DNA of 64,000 nucleotides from Aquila chrysaetos chrysaetos (taxonomy: Eukaryota; Chordata; Aves; Accipitriformes; Accipitridae), in NCBI RefSeq assembly GCF_900496995.4, contig NC_044005.1, forward strand, positions 26,789,363-26,853,362. The letters are read 5' to 3'. The stretch's first letter is position 1; the number at the start of each line of letters is the position of its first letter. The notes below the pieces were generated by a model, which was given only the letters and a program-made list of their open reading frames with translations, was not told where the DNA came from and did not search any database. A program made the translations under genes and the position numbers. Below, piece by piece: positions 35,401 to 50,400 of the stretch.

Positions 35401-38400
35401 TAGTTCATTGCAGGTAACTAACTGACTAGAAAAAAAGACAACAGGATAAGGAAATCCCCTGAACAGAAAACAGTCAAAGACTGGGAGAACAGTAGTGGAG
35501 GCTTATTATCCTCTGTGTGCTTCCCTTGCTTTTGTTCTTCCCTAGGCATTTGCTTGTAACCACTGCTGGAGATTACTGGGCTAGAAGGACTCCTGGTCTG
35601 TGGCAGCACAGCTATCCTTATGCTCTCCTAGAAAAACTCAGGCCAGTTACTGCCCCAGCAGAGCACGGAGAGGGAAGGAGGAGCTAAGCATGTCTAGCAG
35701 TGATAACTGCAGAGAGGAAAGGCCAGACCTTACCGTAAGTGACCATAAGCAGCAAAAAGTTGCCATTGCGGAGCAGACAGAGGATTGATTGCACGTAGGA
35801 ATACTCCTCTGTTGGTCTTGACCGGATCAAGGCCTGAGCTCGGCTCGGAGGGTATGGGGGCTTCTCCTTAAAGACTGAAACCAGATACAAAATACACCTG
35901 TTTGTAAATGGTGCAATCAGGGAGCCTGAGCATACACTGTGGGTAGAGCTGTTTGAGGGACGGCAGAGGGGCTAGTAAAACCAAGTGTACAAAACACACC
36001 ATCGTCCTTAAGCTTTGATCTCCATGCATGAACTTATCCAGGACCAGGAATGAAGAGGGTTTCTCCAACAATAACGCCTGCCACTGGGGAAACACCTTGC
36101 CGTCAATTAGCTTTTTGTGTAGGCGGTGTCTGGCAGCAACAAAAGAGTTCTCAGGACTAATAATGGCTTTGTCTCCAGGAGGGTGGCCAGCCAGCTGTGA
36201 AAGTGTTGCATGGAGTTACAAATGCAAAAGCGGAATGTGAAAAGCCAGCTGGCAAAGGTGGCCTGGAGCCCTGCAGTGCCCAGTGCCTAGGGAGCAATGA
36301 CCTATGCCAGGTTTTATTTCAGTCCCAGCACTTCTTAGGCTGGCCAAGCCATCTGCTGTCCCTAACTAGCATTAAAGTAGCATCCAGAAATCCCGGTCGC
36401 AAGTGATACTGCTGTACCAGGTGCTAGACAGCCATTTTTGTACCTTGTCTATTCCCTGGCCCAGATTCTTTAAAGTCTACATGTGGTTCAGCCACCAGGC
36501 AACATGAACAAGCTGGCAAGAGGAGCCTATAAAAAAAAAAAATTACATGGAGTTCAGCAGACAAGCTCTGCTCTCCAGTGAGCCTGCCAATCTTTCATGC
36601 TAAAGATCTGGCTTCCACTTCACATGTTAAGCAGGCGAATTGCACCTCTGGTGTCCTGCTACTGCCCTTAATGCTTCCTTCTCTCCACTCATAACTGGTT
36701 ACCTTTTTTTTTCCTGGGAACACCTTGTTCCTGTGATGCCATATAACCTGCCTCTTTCTCCCTACCCTTAAGAGATAGTCAGGTCCAAGACATAATCCAA
36801 GGCCCAACACCCTGTTTGCAGGTAAGATGACTGTGAACCTTAGAAGATTTCTGTTGGCTTTTAAAGGACTTACTCATGACAGGGTTTTATTACGCAGGCG
36901 ATCAAAGCATGACATGAACAATTTGGCAGGCTCACTCACAACCTCTTGTACACCCCTCTACACGTGCTGTTCATCAAGGGCTTGAAGCAGCACAATATGG
37001 TATTGCATGACCCTGTCAGCTGCGTGCTAGGACACATCCCCAGATGACCTCCCCAGCCCACTTCCTAGCACACAGGCCCCTCACACACAGAGGCTGATCT
37101 TCTCAGTCCCGCCTGTGTACGCTCCCACCTCCTTACCTATGACAACCAGGATGAATAGGGCTGTTGCCATGCCTGCAGTTGCGAAGAACATAATGCTGAT
37201 ATGGTAGGCCAGCTTCTCCACATCCTCCACATTGGGAACCAGAACTGGAGGGACCAGAAAGCCCACAGCAATGCCGAGCTAAGCAGGAGAGAGAGGGGAC
37301 ACACAGAGGTGTGACATGGAACCCCAACACTGCCACCACCCCACAGCTAACCCCCCTGATGCCCAGTAAGGGCTAACTGAGCCTAATCCAATTTCACAAC
37401 CAAGGTGAAAATCTTCTTTACCACCCAACAATTAAGAGATAAAAGCCAGCTACCCATTGCAATTAGACCATAAGAGAGGTCCCCCCATTGCACTCACAAC
37501 TGTCAGGATATTCAAGGCAAGGTGTTACAATAGAATTGAGCAGAATAAACACCTGCCTCCATCTAAGTGGAGGTCTTGTTTCCCTTGTCCTCCCCCATGC
37601 ATCTATGTTCCTGTCCACGCACACATCCCACCCCTCATCTTGCACCTGCTCTGGTGCTGGCCTGATCACCTGGTAATCCAATCTTGCTCATTAAAAATGG
37701 CAGAAAACAAACTGTCAAAACCCACCACAATTCTTTGCTGGGTTAATGAGTTGAACCAATTTATTTTCTAGCCAGACAAGTGCAAGGGCCGAGACAGAAA
37801 CCTGCCCACTCCTAATGAGCGAGATATTCATCTGGCTCAGCCACTTTATGACACTGTTTCCTATTGATCCCCCTCCCAAGACAAGGCTCACCCTATGACT
37901 GCTAGGAGAACCTAGAAAAACATCAAGGTTGAGAGTGAAGGAAGTGCTGACAGCACATATCCTAAACATTGAGATTGTGTGATGGGGCTTGGCAACTGCC
38001 CCTGGATAAAATGCTCGGCTATGAAGGGCTGCAAGAAGAAACCCCTGTATCGCTGGCCTCTACTGTGCCAAGAGCCCCACATGTCCAGCTGAGGAGCTCC
38101 TGCAGTGGCAGCACACATTTTAGTGAGGATATTAGGGCTTTTAACTCCACAGCTATTTCTCCAGGACAGCAACAAGGAGCTGTAGCACCACAGGCTTTGC
38201 CAAACTGGTAAGCGGGACTGACAGTGGCACAGACCTTCAGTGTCATCCTCAAATGCGAGAGACAAGAGAAGAAATAACTGCTTTGGTGCTTAGGAGCACA
38301 CTCTTCTTTTCATAAAGTGGGAACCAAGTGCACTCAGCACATTCATGAGCACTCTAAACACAAGAGGAGCCTAGAAGGCCACTTTTCCTCCCCTTTGTGT

Positions 38401-41400
38401 TTCACTGTTTGTGGCTGCATTTCAATCACCGTTTGGTTCCCAAGCACCGAAGCACCGTGTGTTTACCTGTTCCCCTGGCCCTTCCCAGTACCTGCAGCCC
38501 TCTCAGACATCAGAAAAAGAGCCATGATCAAGCTCAGCTCTTGCTTGCTCTCAAGGCTCTGCACACCCACCCATTTGGGGCAAAAGCAATGTTTTGTTTA
38601 GCAACACCCTCATTTTTGCTATTTCCTGATTTAAGCCTGTGTTTGCTGTTGTGGACAATGACAAGGCACACACAAGAGCCTCCAGTAGATGGAAGGAGTG
38701 AGAAAGCACCCGAGACATGCCAGGTGGCCATGCAGCCATTCTCATCCTTGCTTGAAACTGAGATTTCCAATCTCTTTTGCAGGCTTGTACCATTTGCCTG
38801 GAGACAGAAAAGTGCTAACAGTACCAGAACAGTGCTAGCTGAACCAATACAGACTAGCAGCGTAAAAAAAATCCCACCCCCAGTGGTTATTTATGCTACA
38901 CCAATACAGCCTCTATAGAGCCACTGCCCTCATCACACTAAGAGGCAGGAGTATGCAAAACATGGAGATGAGGATACAGTCAAATTAAGCCCGTTGCATT
39001 TACCCAATAGGAATCAATTAGCATCACCATGACCCGTTGTCCCAGGATAATGGGCTGGAGAGGATAGTGTTTTATGCCTCACTGATGAATGAACAGCAGG
39101 AAGACAGCACCACTAGCCAACTGCTGCCCTACAGAAGGATTCTGCAGTGCTCAATGTCTTCATAGTCCCTAGAAAGAGTCTATAAGTATGGAAAGCAAGG
39201 ACTAAGAAAGGCAAGGACTATGCTGCTCATAAACCACATCCAAGCATGACAGCACACAGAGCAGAACAACCCAGGAGCCCTGTAACCCAGGCATGAGCTC
39301 AGACATGTTGCCTGGGCTGCCTTGTAGCAAAAACTCCTTGTGCTTTCTGCATGCTTTCTCTGTCACATCTCCATGTTTCTGGGATGCTGATGAACCCATT
39401 TTGGAAGACCCACTCATGGGCCAGGATCAAGATCACAGAACAAATACATTTCAGGTGCTATATCTGGTAGTTGGGATAAAAATGAGCTTGCGCCATCCAG
39501 CCCCAGAAAACTCTCTACAAACTCCCTCCTCCTCCATCCAGCTGGGGGATTTTTGAGACAGGAAGAATGCTTATGTTTCAAACAGAGCTATCTGCTAGGT
39601 TCAGACACCCTATTTAGCTTACAAACAAGTAACTTTCAACCATGTCTGGCCAAACTTCTGCTGTGTCAAACAATGCACTCCACTGGGACCTCGAATAGCC
39701 TGGGTCAGGATCAGCAACAGGCATCTGTGCCAGAGTTCATTTCTTGGTGCTGGGACATCACAGGGAGCTGGTGGGATGAGTCCCCAAGAGATTATAGGTG
39801 TGGCCCACTGCTTCAGGGCACTGTCAGGAATGAGAACATTCAGGTGTTGGTCAAAACGACTGAAGACAGACACAAGTTGTGCTGTCCCAGATAGCAAGGA
39901 CTGAAAGAGCTTAGGAGGAAAATTAAGAGACCATTAGGAAGGTTAAACGTTCCTAACACCCACCCAGCACAGGCAACCTCTGACACAGGACTAAACTTGC
40001 CAGAGCTCAACTTGTTCAGACATGGCCTATCCCCAGCCCCGCGCCACAGTGAGTCAGGTCTGCTCTCCTCCTCTGCACTGCCCGCTGACCCCTGAGACTC
40101 ACCGACTAACAGCGAGCACAACTATCAGCTGGCTTAGAGGCTTCAACCTCTGATCTTTATTAAATTGCACACCTCCCCCTTCTCTGCACAAGGGAAACAA
40201 GCCTGCAGCTGCACAGAAGAGTGCACAGAAAAGGCAACTGCACCAAACAGATGCTCAGAGAACGCTCCTAGAGGGCAGAAGCCTGTTTGTCTCTGCAGCA
40301 CATTTATTTTGCCCTGCTTGTGGCCAAAGTGCAGGCCTGTGGCTCTGGCGTGCCTGCTCAGCCCAGGACACAGCCACACTGGGCTTCACTCCTTAGCATT
40401 CCCAAGGGTTCAAGCTTCAAGGAAAAGACTCTCAACATTGCTCCTTTCCATTTGAGGGAAGAGTCCTACTAGCTCTTACATATCAGGTCTCATGTGTGCC
40501 CCTCCACCCTTTACCAGATAAGGTCTATAAACACCTGCCTGGAAATTGATCCTTTGTCTTATCACCATTTCATTCTTGGAAGAACTGGGCTGGATTCCTG
40601 CGCTAGGTGCTTCTTGGCTTCCCGCTCTCTGCAATCACGTGCTACTGAATGAGCTGCAGTCACGAGCTGCTGAACCATAGCAAAACAAGAACAGGAAAGG
40701 AGGAGAGATCCATGCTTTATTCTGACCTCTGATATAAGTTTCTCCAGCACCACAGTCAAGATTCACTCTTTTCAGGTCTCCCTCTAGCTTCTCCTTCCTG
40801 AAAAAGGAGCTATCTGATGTACCTAGCAGAAAGGGTACTGAGAATCTGTTTTGCAAATTGTTCAGAAATACTTTACTGGGAAGTCCTATAGTCATCACTT
40901 ACCCAATGGGACACAGACTTATTCAGCTTTCTTGGACACTGCTGTTGTCTTTTCAGAAGACCTAAACAATTTTTCTAAATGTAGATGGATGTTTTGTCCT
41001 CTCTCTTCTGCTCCCAAAAAAGGAACCACTTTTATCCATTAGGAGTTTGTTAAACCTTTGTGAAGGACTAGTGGTAGAAGAGGAAAAAAAATCCCAGCAA
41101 TCATATAAAATGTAGCTCCTATTGCTATTTCAGAGCAACTGATGGTACTACTCCTATGAAGATGAGGCCCCTTGACTAAAACTGAAGATTTCCTGGAGGA
41201 TACTCACAGACCCTGGCTTATTCATACCATTTTTAGTCACAAAGACAAGCTCTCAACAACACAATGAGTACTATACAGCACATACTTGACCTTTCACAAG
41301 GAGATTTTTAGCCTGGTTCTCAGCAAGCCAGTGCCCTCATCACCATCAGCCCAACAGACAACACTGTAACCAGCTAACCGGAAAATTTAAAGATGCCTTA

Positions 41401-44400
41401 GCAAGGGAAAAATAACTTTTCTCCCTTCTCCACATGTCTTACATCAGGGCTGGGAAAATAAAGCAATTTAAAAACAAGGTTGGTTCTGCAACAGTCTGTG
41501 CTACCCTCCTTACAGAGACCATCAGTCATTAGGGTTCATAGTGTAGTCCCTCTCACCAGCATACAAATTAGCATCTCCAACCTTTGTACAGGCAGAAAGG
41601 TCTCCAAGACCTATATAGATAGGCTCTAATTCCCAAAATTTGGCACATCATTCACACCCAAAACACACAACACTGTCCTGATTTCTGAGAATCTCTCCTC
41701 AGGAACCGGGCTGCTGGCACTTTATTTTAAGAAGGCTTTGGGGTAATTTTTAAACAGAATACGAGGGAAGTCAACAACTACAGCAGAGTGCACTGTTCAG
41801 ATGACTTATTCTTTAAAGACTGGTAAAGGATAGAAGATTCCCCTTTTGACCAGTTGACCAGTCCCAACAACAACATCATATTCAAGATTCAAGTGTATAC
41901 AAGAACAGGCAATAAAACCAAGAGCCGATGGCTAATAAGATGGTATAAATGTACCTGAAGTCCTGAAATGGAAAATGGGATGTCTAATTTAAGTTTAGCT
42001 GTCTGTATACTAAGTCTGCTGAAGGAAGTTAATCAGTTCGGCATCAGCATAAAAATTGAATGATTGATGGAGGAATAGGTCTCCACCTTAAAGAAAACTA
42101 AAAGTCAGCAACGGGAATAAAGAAGCCCTATAAAATTCCGTAAGTAAGCACAAATATTGACAGAGGAGACCACCAAACCCAGAAGCGTTAAAAGACAGAA
42201 AGAGAGAGATGCTGCAAAGGCAGAAAAAATACAACAGTGAGAAATTTCGACAATGCCCTTGCAGACTAAATAAGTGTCATGTCAGGGATGATGCAGAGAC
42301 TGCATTTTTTATTCCATAAATACTCTTTTCTAAGGAGAACCTATAAGAGGCAGCACAATTTGTGATTTAGACCTAGAGCAGCACAGTGTGACCACAATCA
42401 ATATTACAGAACAATTCTGCACTGCACTCAAATTCAGCTTCCTTGCAGCAGCAACAAAATAAAACCCACTCTCCAAAGCACTATGGCAATATTTAACTCG
42501 CAAAAGCTGCCTAAAAGGAAAGAAGCTTGTTAAAAGGAAATTAAAAAGAAAAGCCAAGAAATTAAATGCTTGCAAGTGGCATGAAGACTGTGTAAAGACA
42601 CCACATCAGAGGCTCAGTTTAAGCCTAGAGAATATTAGCAAAATATTTTAGAACAGAATAAAGGAACCACAGTTAAGTAAGTTAAAAAAAACAAAAAAAC
42701 CCACCACACCAAACCAAAAAAAACCAACCACCACCCAACGCAAAAACTGGACATTATTCCTTCAAACAAAGAAAAAAAGACAGTAAACTAGACCAAGCTA
42801 AAGTAAGACCATAAGTAGGCCAAAAAAGACTCTGGAACAACTTTACAAACTAAGTCAAAACTCTTCAAACACAGCAAAATCAGGAAGCCCGCCAGAAAGT
42901 CTGTAGGACCAAAAGATGATCACTGTGGAAGAAGAACATTTGAGAAAGAGGGAGAACTAAATGAAGTCTTGCACAGTGTTCACAAAATAATACTTATGGG
43001 AGGTTTCCACATCAACAGAACCTCTTCACACGGCAAAAACTTAAGGCATTATCAGTGGAAGACCTTAATCAATTTATTTCAACTAATTTCTTCTATGAGG
43101 TGTCAGGACCAGAGGGTATTCATCCAGGAGTTCAAAAGAACAAGTCAATAGAAAACCCACACTACTCGCACACAAACACACCAAACTTCTAACTCTGCTC
43201 TGCTACCAAATACTCAAATCAGGAATGGAGGAAGGGAAAAGCTACGTGAATTTTTAAGAGGCCTGGCACAGGCAGGAGTCCCAGAAAACCCCAGGGCCAG
43301 CAGCCTGATGGTTTGGCCAAATGGGCAGAAACTGTAACAATCAATCAAAAGATTGAAGTTTACATGTTGATAAACACCAATACAACAGGCTTTTCAGACA
43401 TTATGATTTCAATACAATCTCAGCAAGTTCCCAAGCCAAGACTTTGGAGAGTTAGGAGGATACATTACTTTTTTTACTGTCTTTCCCTTAGCACTTACCA
43501 CTGACTAGCCTGGGGCTGCCTTACAAATTTGGCCTAACCTAGGCCAGATGATCCTCTGTTCTGATGCATTGTACCTTTCCAAAGGAAAGGCTTTTGGGAA
43601 ACAAAACAAAACAAAACAAAACAAAAAAAAAAAAAAAAAAAAAAAAAATCAAGGCCTTCTCCTGCTCTCAGCAAAGAGCATTTGTCAACACACCACTCAA
43701 GCTACTCTACCTTTCCACTCCCAGAAGAGTGACTTTTAACAGGGCCCACACTCATTTTGATCTGGGCATCGATCTTTCACCCACACTTCAGATCAGCCTG
43801 GAGAACAGAAATAGGAGAATCTAACTACCCACTGCAGACCTCTCGTTGAGAGATGTTTGTGAAACTCTATCAAATGCAATGTTTTAAAGCATGAATAAAA
43901 CAAACACTTCATCTGTGCCAAAGACTTCCCTCCTGGCACCCCTACACTGAGCCACCCACACAATGCCACTGCCAGAAGCCTTCTGAGGGTCACAACAACC
44001 CAGTTCCCTCCAGGGCCACACCTCCATTTCTAACGGAGCGTCCTCCACTGCCTCTGAAAGCAGGGGAGCAGGAAAGATCCGTGTAACTGCTGGGGACATG
44101 CAGTACCAGTCTTGAACTATTTACTTGCAATGCACAGCACTACCTCTAATGTTTAACATCTACATCAACCAAGGAACATGAAGATGAGGAATCCTCTAGA
44201 AAACCAGAGGGACTACCAGGCTTTGGAATAAAATGACTCATACTTCAATTGTTTTAACAAGTCAGTCCTGCAGTACACACTGATTTACCTGTTTTCTGAC
44301 ACATATGTTTAAGCCTGTAGGGCTTCACATTTTCAAGATGTTCTTCCCCAGACACAACAGTAGAAATGGTTTTGGGTTTCTGGATTTGGTTTTGGGGTTT

Positions 44401-47400
44401 TTTTTAATTATACTTCATTCTAATACAAGTGGCTTCAGATACTGAGAACTTAAAACAAATCTTGTGAGATTTCCCAAATGAATGATAACTGACCCAACAA
44501 TATTATCACCAAGGAAGCCAAGGTTCTTGGTGCAAAGTCAATAAAGCAAGCCTGCACCCAGCAACTGTCCTTCTTCTAGAAACCTCCATCTCCGATAACA
44601 ACCACAATAGATTGTCTCTCCAAAAATCTTACAGACAAAACACACAAGCCAAGTACAGCAACATCCGTGCTGTTCAGTAACAGATGAGACTAGATCAGGA
44701 TGTCATGTGGCCCACATTAGTAGTGCAAACCAGTGCAAAGATGCAGAACATAACTGGTAGTGGCAAAAGGACACATCTGACAGGTGAGAGGAGGGGGAAG
44801 TTGCAGTTTGCTGGATCTGAACAATGCGCCTCTTGTTGCAGTAGGAAAGCCCTTATGAAGGGGAACAGAAAGGCTCTCCTTCTCACTACATTGCTTTTAC
44901 ACGTATGAGAGAGGGGAACTTTGAACCAAGCTCAATACACAGAGGACCCATATCAGATGCCTCTCCAACAGTTCTGCCAACATAACTAAATGCATCAGAC
45001 CTGGATCTCCATTCACCCAGGGAACCACTTTGAGGACGTACCTTTACAAAGTCCAGGACAATGCAGCCTCTTCCTCTACTTTTGTCTGTGTGTCAAAGCT
45101 CTGCCTTGCGGTGCTCCCTCCTTTTCTAACTACAGGTGCCTCCCACGCTATCACCATGACGATTCACAGGAGCAGCTAAACTTTCTGACCCTACAGTTCA
45201 TGTACCACAATCTGCAGAGAGCAGACAGCCACCCCCTTCTCACACCCTGTGACTCCTACTGCACATTGGCTTCCCAATCCTTTACTACCAGCACAGGTTC
45301 CAACTGCCTTTCTATACAAAAGGCTACAGTAGAATTGAAAATACCCAACCGAAATGCTGTGTAAATCAGAAGCTGCCAGTTCCTACCCAGTATACTTTTG
45401 TCTGGATGCTGTCCAGAATATGCTTCTTCCATACCACTGACAGCAAAACTAAAGGAGTCTGTTGAAATCCAGATAGTCAGGAAGTCAACATACGTGAACA
45501 TTTGCAAACCACAGCTTAGTCACCTTTCTTGCAGTGTTTTAAGAAGCAGAAAGGACGCAAGTTGTGAAAGGAAAAACTGTAATCCAGGCCTTGTGACAAG
45601 ATAAGATAGGGCTTAGGCTCTTTTTTACTCTCCCACTGAGGGAGATAATGTATTTTTTCAAACTGTACTTGCACAACCAAAGCTCTTCTGGAAGCAAAGC
45701 AAATACCCTTCCTCATCACACTTCTGCTTCTGTGGCATCATCTCACGCTGCTTAATATGATGCAATGCTGTATGACAAAGACTACTTCTCTATGCAAGTC
45801 ATTCAGGGCCTCCCAGCCTTGAATGCACCTTCCCCCAGTTTAATGGGAAAGAAACACTACACAGCAAAACAGCAGTAGGTAAGAGAGAGTAAAGCAGAAG
45901 AGGGGTTTCAGCTCTGACAGCTACCTCAGCGGCTGCTGGAATCTGCAGTCAGGATATAATACTTTGGTCAAGGACCTACTACAGTCATCTAACATAGCCA
46001 GCCCTGGGGGATCCTGCAGGGCAAGTGCTGAGGGTGCCATAGGGCAGCCCCTCCCAGCAAAAACACTGCAGTCATTCATTTAACTCCCATGCAGCTTCCA
46101 CAGATGATAACCCAAAAGCCAACTGCTTCTGTGAGGGAGAAGGGGCAGCTGCCTTTGGTGCACGGCTGGGAAGGGACCACCAGATGAAATGGGTAGAAAA
46201 AGTTCATTTCAGGCTCTAGTGTCCATTTATAGAAACTTAGGCATTCCTGGGAAAGCCACATTGCTATTTGGTCAGCACACCCTCCCACGCTGAGCCACAT
46301 CCAGGACCTCGGAGAGTTGGCCACATTGCACTCCTTGTGGTCCAAGTGCTCTGATCCACCCTGCCCTTTTTTACAGGGGGAGAAAGGAGCCAGGGCTGGA
46401 GAATGTCAACCATTAACCACTGTGACTACCAGGTCCTCTTGGTTCCTTGCTAAAATCTTCTCTATTCTAATAGCTAAAACCCTGGGAGATACAGGGCCAT
46501 GATACAGAGGGATGTGAGGCAGACCACCACCTGCCCCTATTTCTAACAGGGATCAAATCTCATCTGAAGAGATGGGGAGTCTCCAGCAGGGACAGAACAG
46601 CCAGAGAGATCTAGAAGTCCACCTGAAGACAGGAATTCCACAGGATGTGCTCTATTTTCACAACACTTAGACTTTCAGATGCTGCCTTCCCTGAAGGGCA
46701 AAAGGTACAGAACAGAGTTAGCAGCGAGGCATCAAACAGCAGCACATGCTCAGCACAAACAGTGCTGCAGGCTCACCAGCACAAAAGCAATGGCCATTCA
46801 GATGTTGTAGACCCAATTATTTGGCAACACCCACCCACCCACTACCCAATGCAGACTCTTTCCCCCAATTCAGAACAAGAGGAAAGGACCTACCAGGAGA
46901 GAGAGCGAGCATTTGCCTGAATTACATTCACAGCTTATCATCCAGTTTGTCCACTTCAAAAGCCATCACCTAATCACTGCTAGACTGGCACTCCCAGCAG
47001 TCTGCAGATAGCACCTAAAAGCTCTGCCTCAGGCCATTTCTGTTACGGAAGCCCTAAATCTTTGAAGTCACATGCCAGCTGCATCAGCACAAGGACAGAC
47101 CCCACCTTAAGATCAGCAAGGTGCTGCATCGTTTTTCCCCAGAGGCAGAGATTAATGCAAAGGTGAAGTTTTCTCCCAAACCACATCAACACCTTTTATC
47201 AACCCCTGCTAAAAAATGAGGAGGCAAAATTACAGCAGAAACGTTGTCTAACACGCTGCATCCTTACTCTCAAGCCCATCAGCTGCTTTTTTCTCTTCAT
47301 CAGAATGGCAAGAGCCAGGAACAAGGTCTATTTCAATCAAAAAAAGTGACAATATTTGTGGCAAAGCAATACAAAGTCACAAACACAAATGTTCTTTCAT

Positions 47401-50400
47401 TGCCCCTGTGCAACACAGTTACACACTTGTCTGTGTGCTGCCCATGTCCCTTGCCCATCAAGTGACAACAGGAAGATACAGCAGTAAGAGATACGCCTAA
47501 AACCAACATGCCTGAAGAAGCGTGGCCCAAGCACAGCAATCCAGCACACACCATGGCAGCTGAAGCAGAGAGCTGGTACCTGGCCACCACACTCCAGCTT
47601 ATAAATCTCAAAAAGCCACAAGAATTTAACTCATTACCTAAACATTCCCACCACTGTGATAGTTCTGTCATGCCACAGCACCATGTTTCCTCATCCCCAA
47701 AAGACAGCAGAGCAAGTATGTTAAAGGAAGGGGCAAGGCCTGCTGCTCCAGAAAGCACATACACCTGCAAATGCTAGTATCTCAGGAGAGCATTTCTTCC
47801 TGCTGTGGTCCTGTCACCAGAGAGAATGAGGGGACGGTCTCCTTCCGACATAGAAATCAGAAGCCTGTTTGCTGCAACCTGTCAGGTCTGAACCACGGCC
47901 CCAAACAGGGAATGGGCTGATGAATCAATACACCAAAATGCAACCAGCATGGCCTTACACAAACCACTCTCTCCCGCCCACCTCTTGTCCATGGGACTTC
48001 GCGTAGATATCCAGCACCAAGCTCCTCCACAAGTGACACTGCTGATGATGTAGCAGGCATGCTACTCCTGATGGCTGTATTTCAGAAGCATGTCAGACAA
48101 ATTCCTCCCAATATTCAAACAGATCTGAAGGACATTAGTGAACTCTTCAAAACACTTCTGCTTCCTTAGCAATGAGATGCTAATAGTATTTTAATAACAC
48201 TAATATTTTAATGCCAAAGTATCCAACATGCAAATAAACACCATTCTACACCTCCCCATACATGCATTTGCAGGGACAGGGAAAAAGAATGGAAAAACCT
48301 ATGCATCTCCCTGTTAAAATGGGGAAAAGTAAAATGTCATGAAAACCAGCAGTGGGTAAATAAGGGAATGTGATCACCTCCTCCACAGGTGTCCACACTC
48401 TTCTAGAAGCTCTCCAGCATTGATTCAAGAGTGCTCAATCTAACCCTCCTTTGCACTTCAGATACCACAGCCAACACATGATCACAAACAAGTGAGGAGA
48501 ATCTGATACTCTACTAGGGTTTGTTTGTTTGTTTTTTAAAAGATATTTAATACCCAGTCTGACTGATTTAATGATTTACTTTTCAGGGCTAACTTTGAAA
48601 CTGAAGGTTACCACCACTCAGCAAGCAGCAGCAGCATCCAGAGCAGACATCACCCCGGCAGACCTCAATGAGGCAGCAGGCAGGGCTCTCCTCAGGACAG
48701 CGCTGCTTAAGTGCTGTCTAAGGCCGAGAGGGTAGGAGCAGAAAGAGGGCAGGTATATCAAAAAAAGCAGCAGTGACACTGCCCCACTCCTCCACGTAGT
48801 TGGTTGCAATTCTTGATGGAGAGGGACATCAGTGTTTAGCATTCAATAATAATAGTCATGATAACAATTCATGATAGAGTTTTCCACCTTGAGGATCTGT
48901 AACTAAGTGACGTGGCAAGGAAAGGAAAACCATACAGTTGTAGAGGAATGAGCATAGGGAATAATTTGCCATGCTGGCATACTGCAATTACAAACCCGCT
49001 GTATTATACCCTTTGCTAACACTCCCTAACACACAGTCTTTAACTGCAGAGTCAGGAAAAAAGGATGCCTTTATTTCTTCCCCCTGCCCACCATCACCAG
49101 TAAACAAAATAGCTACTTTTCATTCATTGTGATTATGCACCTCAGGACCCTTGACTAAGGGAATTAATAGGTCCTTCCTACGGAGTACGCCCTGCCTTTA
49201 GTCATTGCCATTTCTGACCTCTCCGATTCTCTAAAAGGAAAGTCTGGGCTTGCAAAGCAAAGGCTATGTACTGAACTGAGGTCTCATTGCCACGTCAGTT
49301 CAATCTCCAGAGCAGTGTGGAGCACCAAAAGCGTAGCCAAAGTTTGCTTTTCACAACCGTTACACTAACCCCCTCCATTTAGGACGATGAGGATACCACA
49401 CATGCATATAGCATAGGCTGAAACCCACACTGTTTGGATTCGTTATGCACATTGTTGAGTAACTCCACCTGAATAATTAAAAAAAGTCTGAGAGCAAAAT
49501 GCTCAGTTACTTATTTACTCCTAAATCAGCAGAGTGCTCATGCCAAGTCAAATGCCTTCCACTCTGAAGATTCATGTAAAACACATAAAAACCAGCCCAC
49601 TAGCCTGGGTGATAAGAGCAAAGAGGAAAGCTTAGATTCACTCAGAGAAAGATAAGTATGTTTTCTCTTTCCAGAGTCTCCTTAATTCCCTAGCGCTGTT
49701 CCACAAACTTCAGTTCCTCAAATACCATCTCTGAGCATTCACTCTTTTTGCCTCAGGAGTATCTAAATAAATACAGAAACCCAGGAATGTGGGGAAAGGA
49801 GACCTCAAACCCACGGCACACAAAGTTATCTGTGAGGAAGAACCATGCATTAGAAACCAGCTGAATTGCAAACCATTCAAACCTGAAGAGCAGCCACCCA
49901 CAGGCTGAATCAAAGATGGTCCAGGGTGGTGCACAGAGTCACGTGTAGCAGAGTACATTGGATCTCAAAGCAAGGGACACAGGTCCAGCCTAGCAGCTAA
50001 TGCCAGGTTCCGATTCCCTCTTCTTGGTGTCAGTGTTGCGGAGCCACACTCACTTCGCTTATGCCGTGTTGCATCAGTATTGGCCTATCTGCTTCATGCA
50101 ACAGGGATGAGTGGGTGTTCTGGTGCAAGGGTCAAGAAGCTACTTCCCTGATCCTTCCAAAGCTGTGGAAAAACTTATCTCCTCCAAGCGCTAGCTGACT
50201 ACAAGAAAAGACTGTCACAGCTTGAGGAAGTGTGGGTCACTGGCCTCCTTGACCCACCTTTTTACAAGAGTGCTCAGGGAGCTTACCTCACCCTAGCTTG
50301 ATGGAAGGTTTGTTTCTTTTCAAAGCAACTGCTGGTAGAAACTCTGTACCTACTTTTAAGAGGTGTGAAAGTGCTAAAGTCATTTTCCTCCAGGGCTCAG

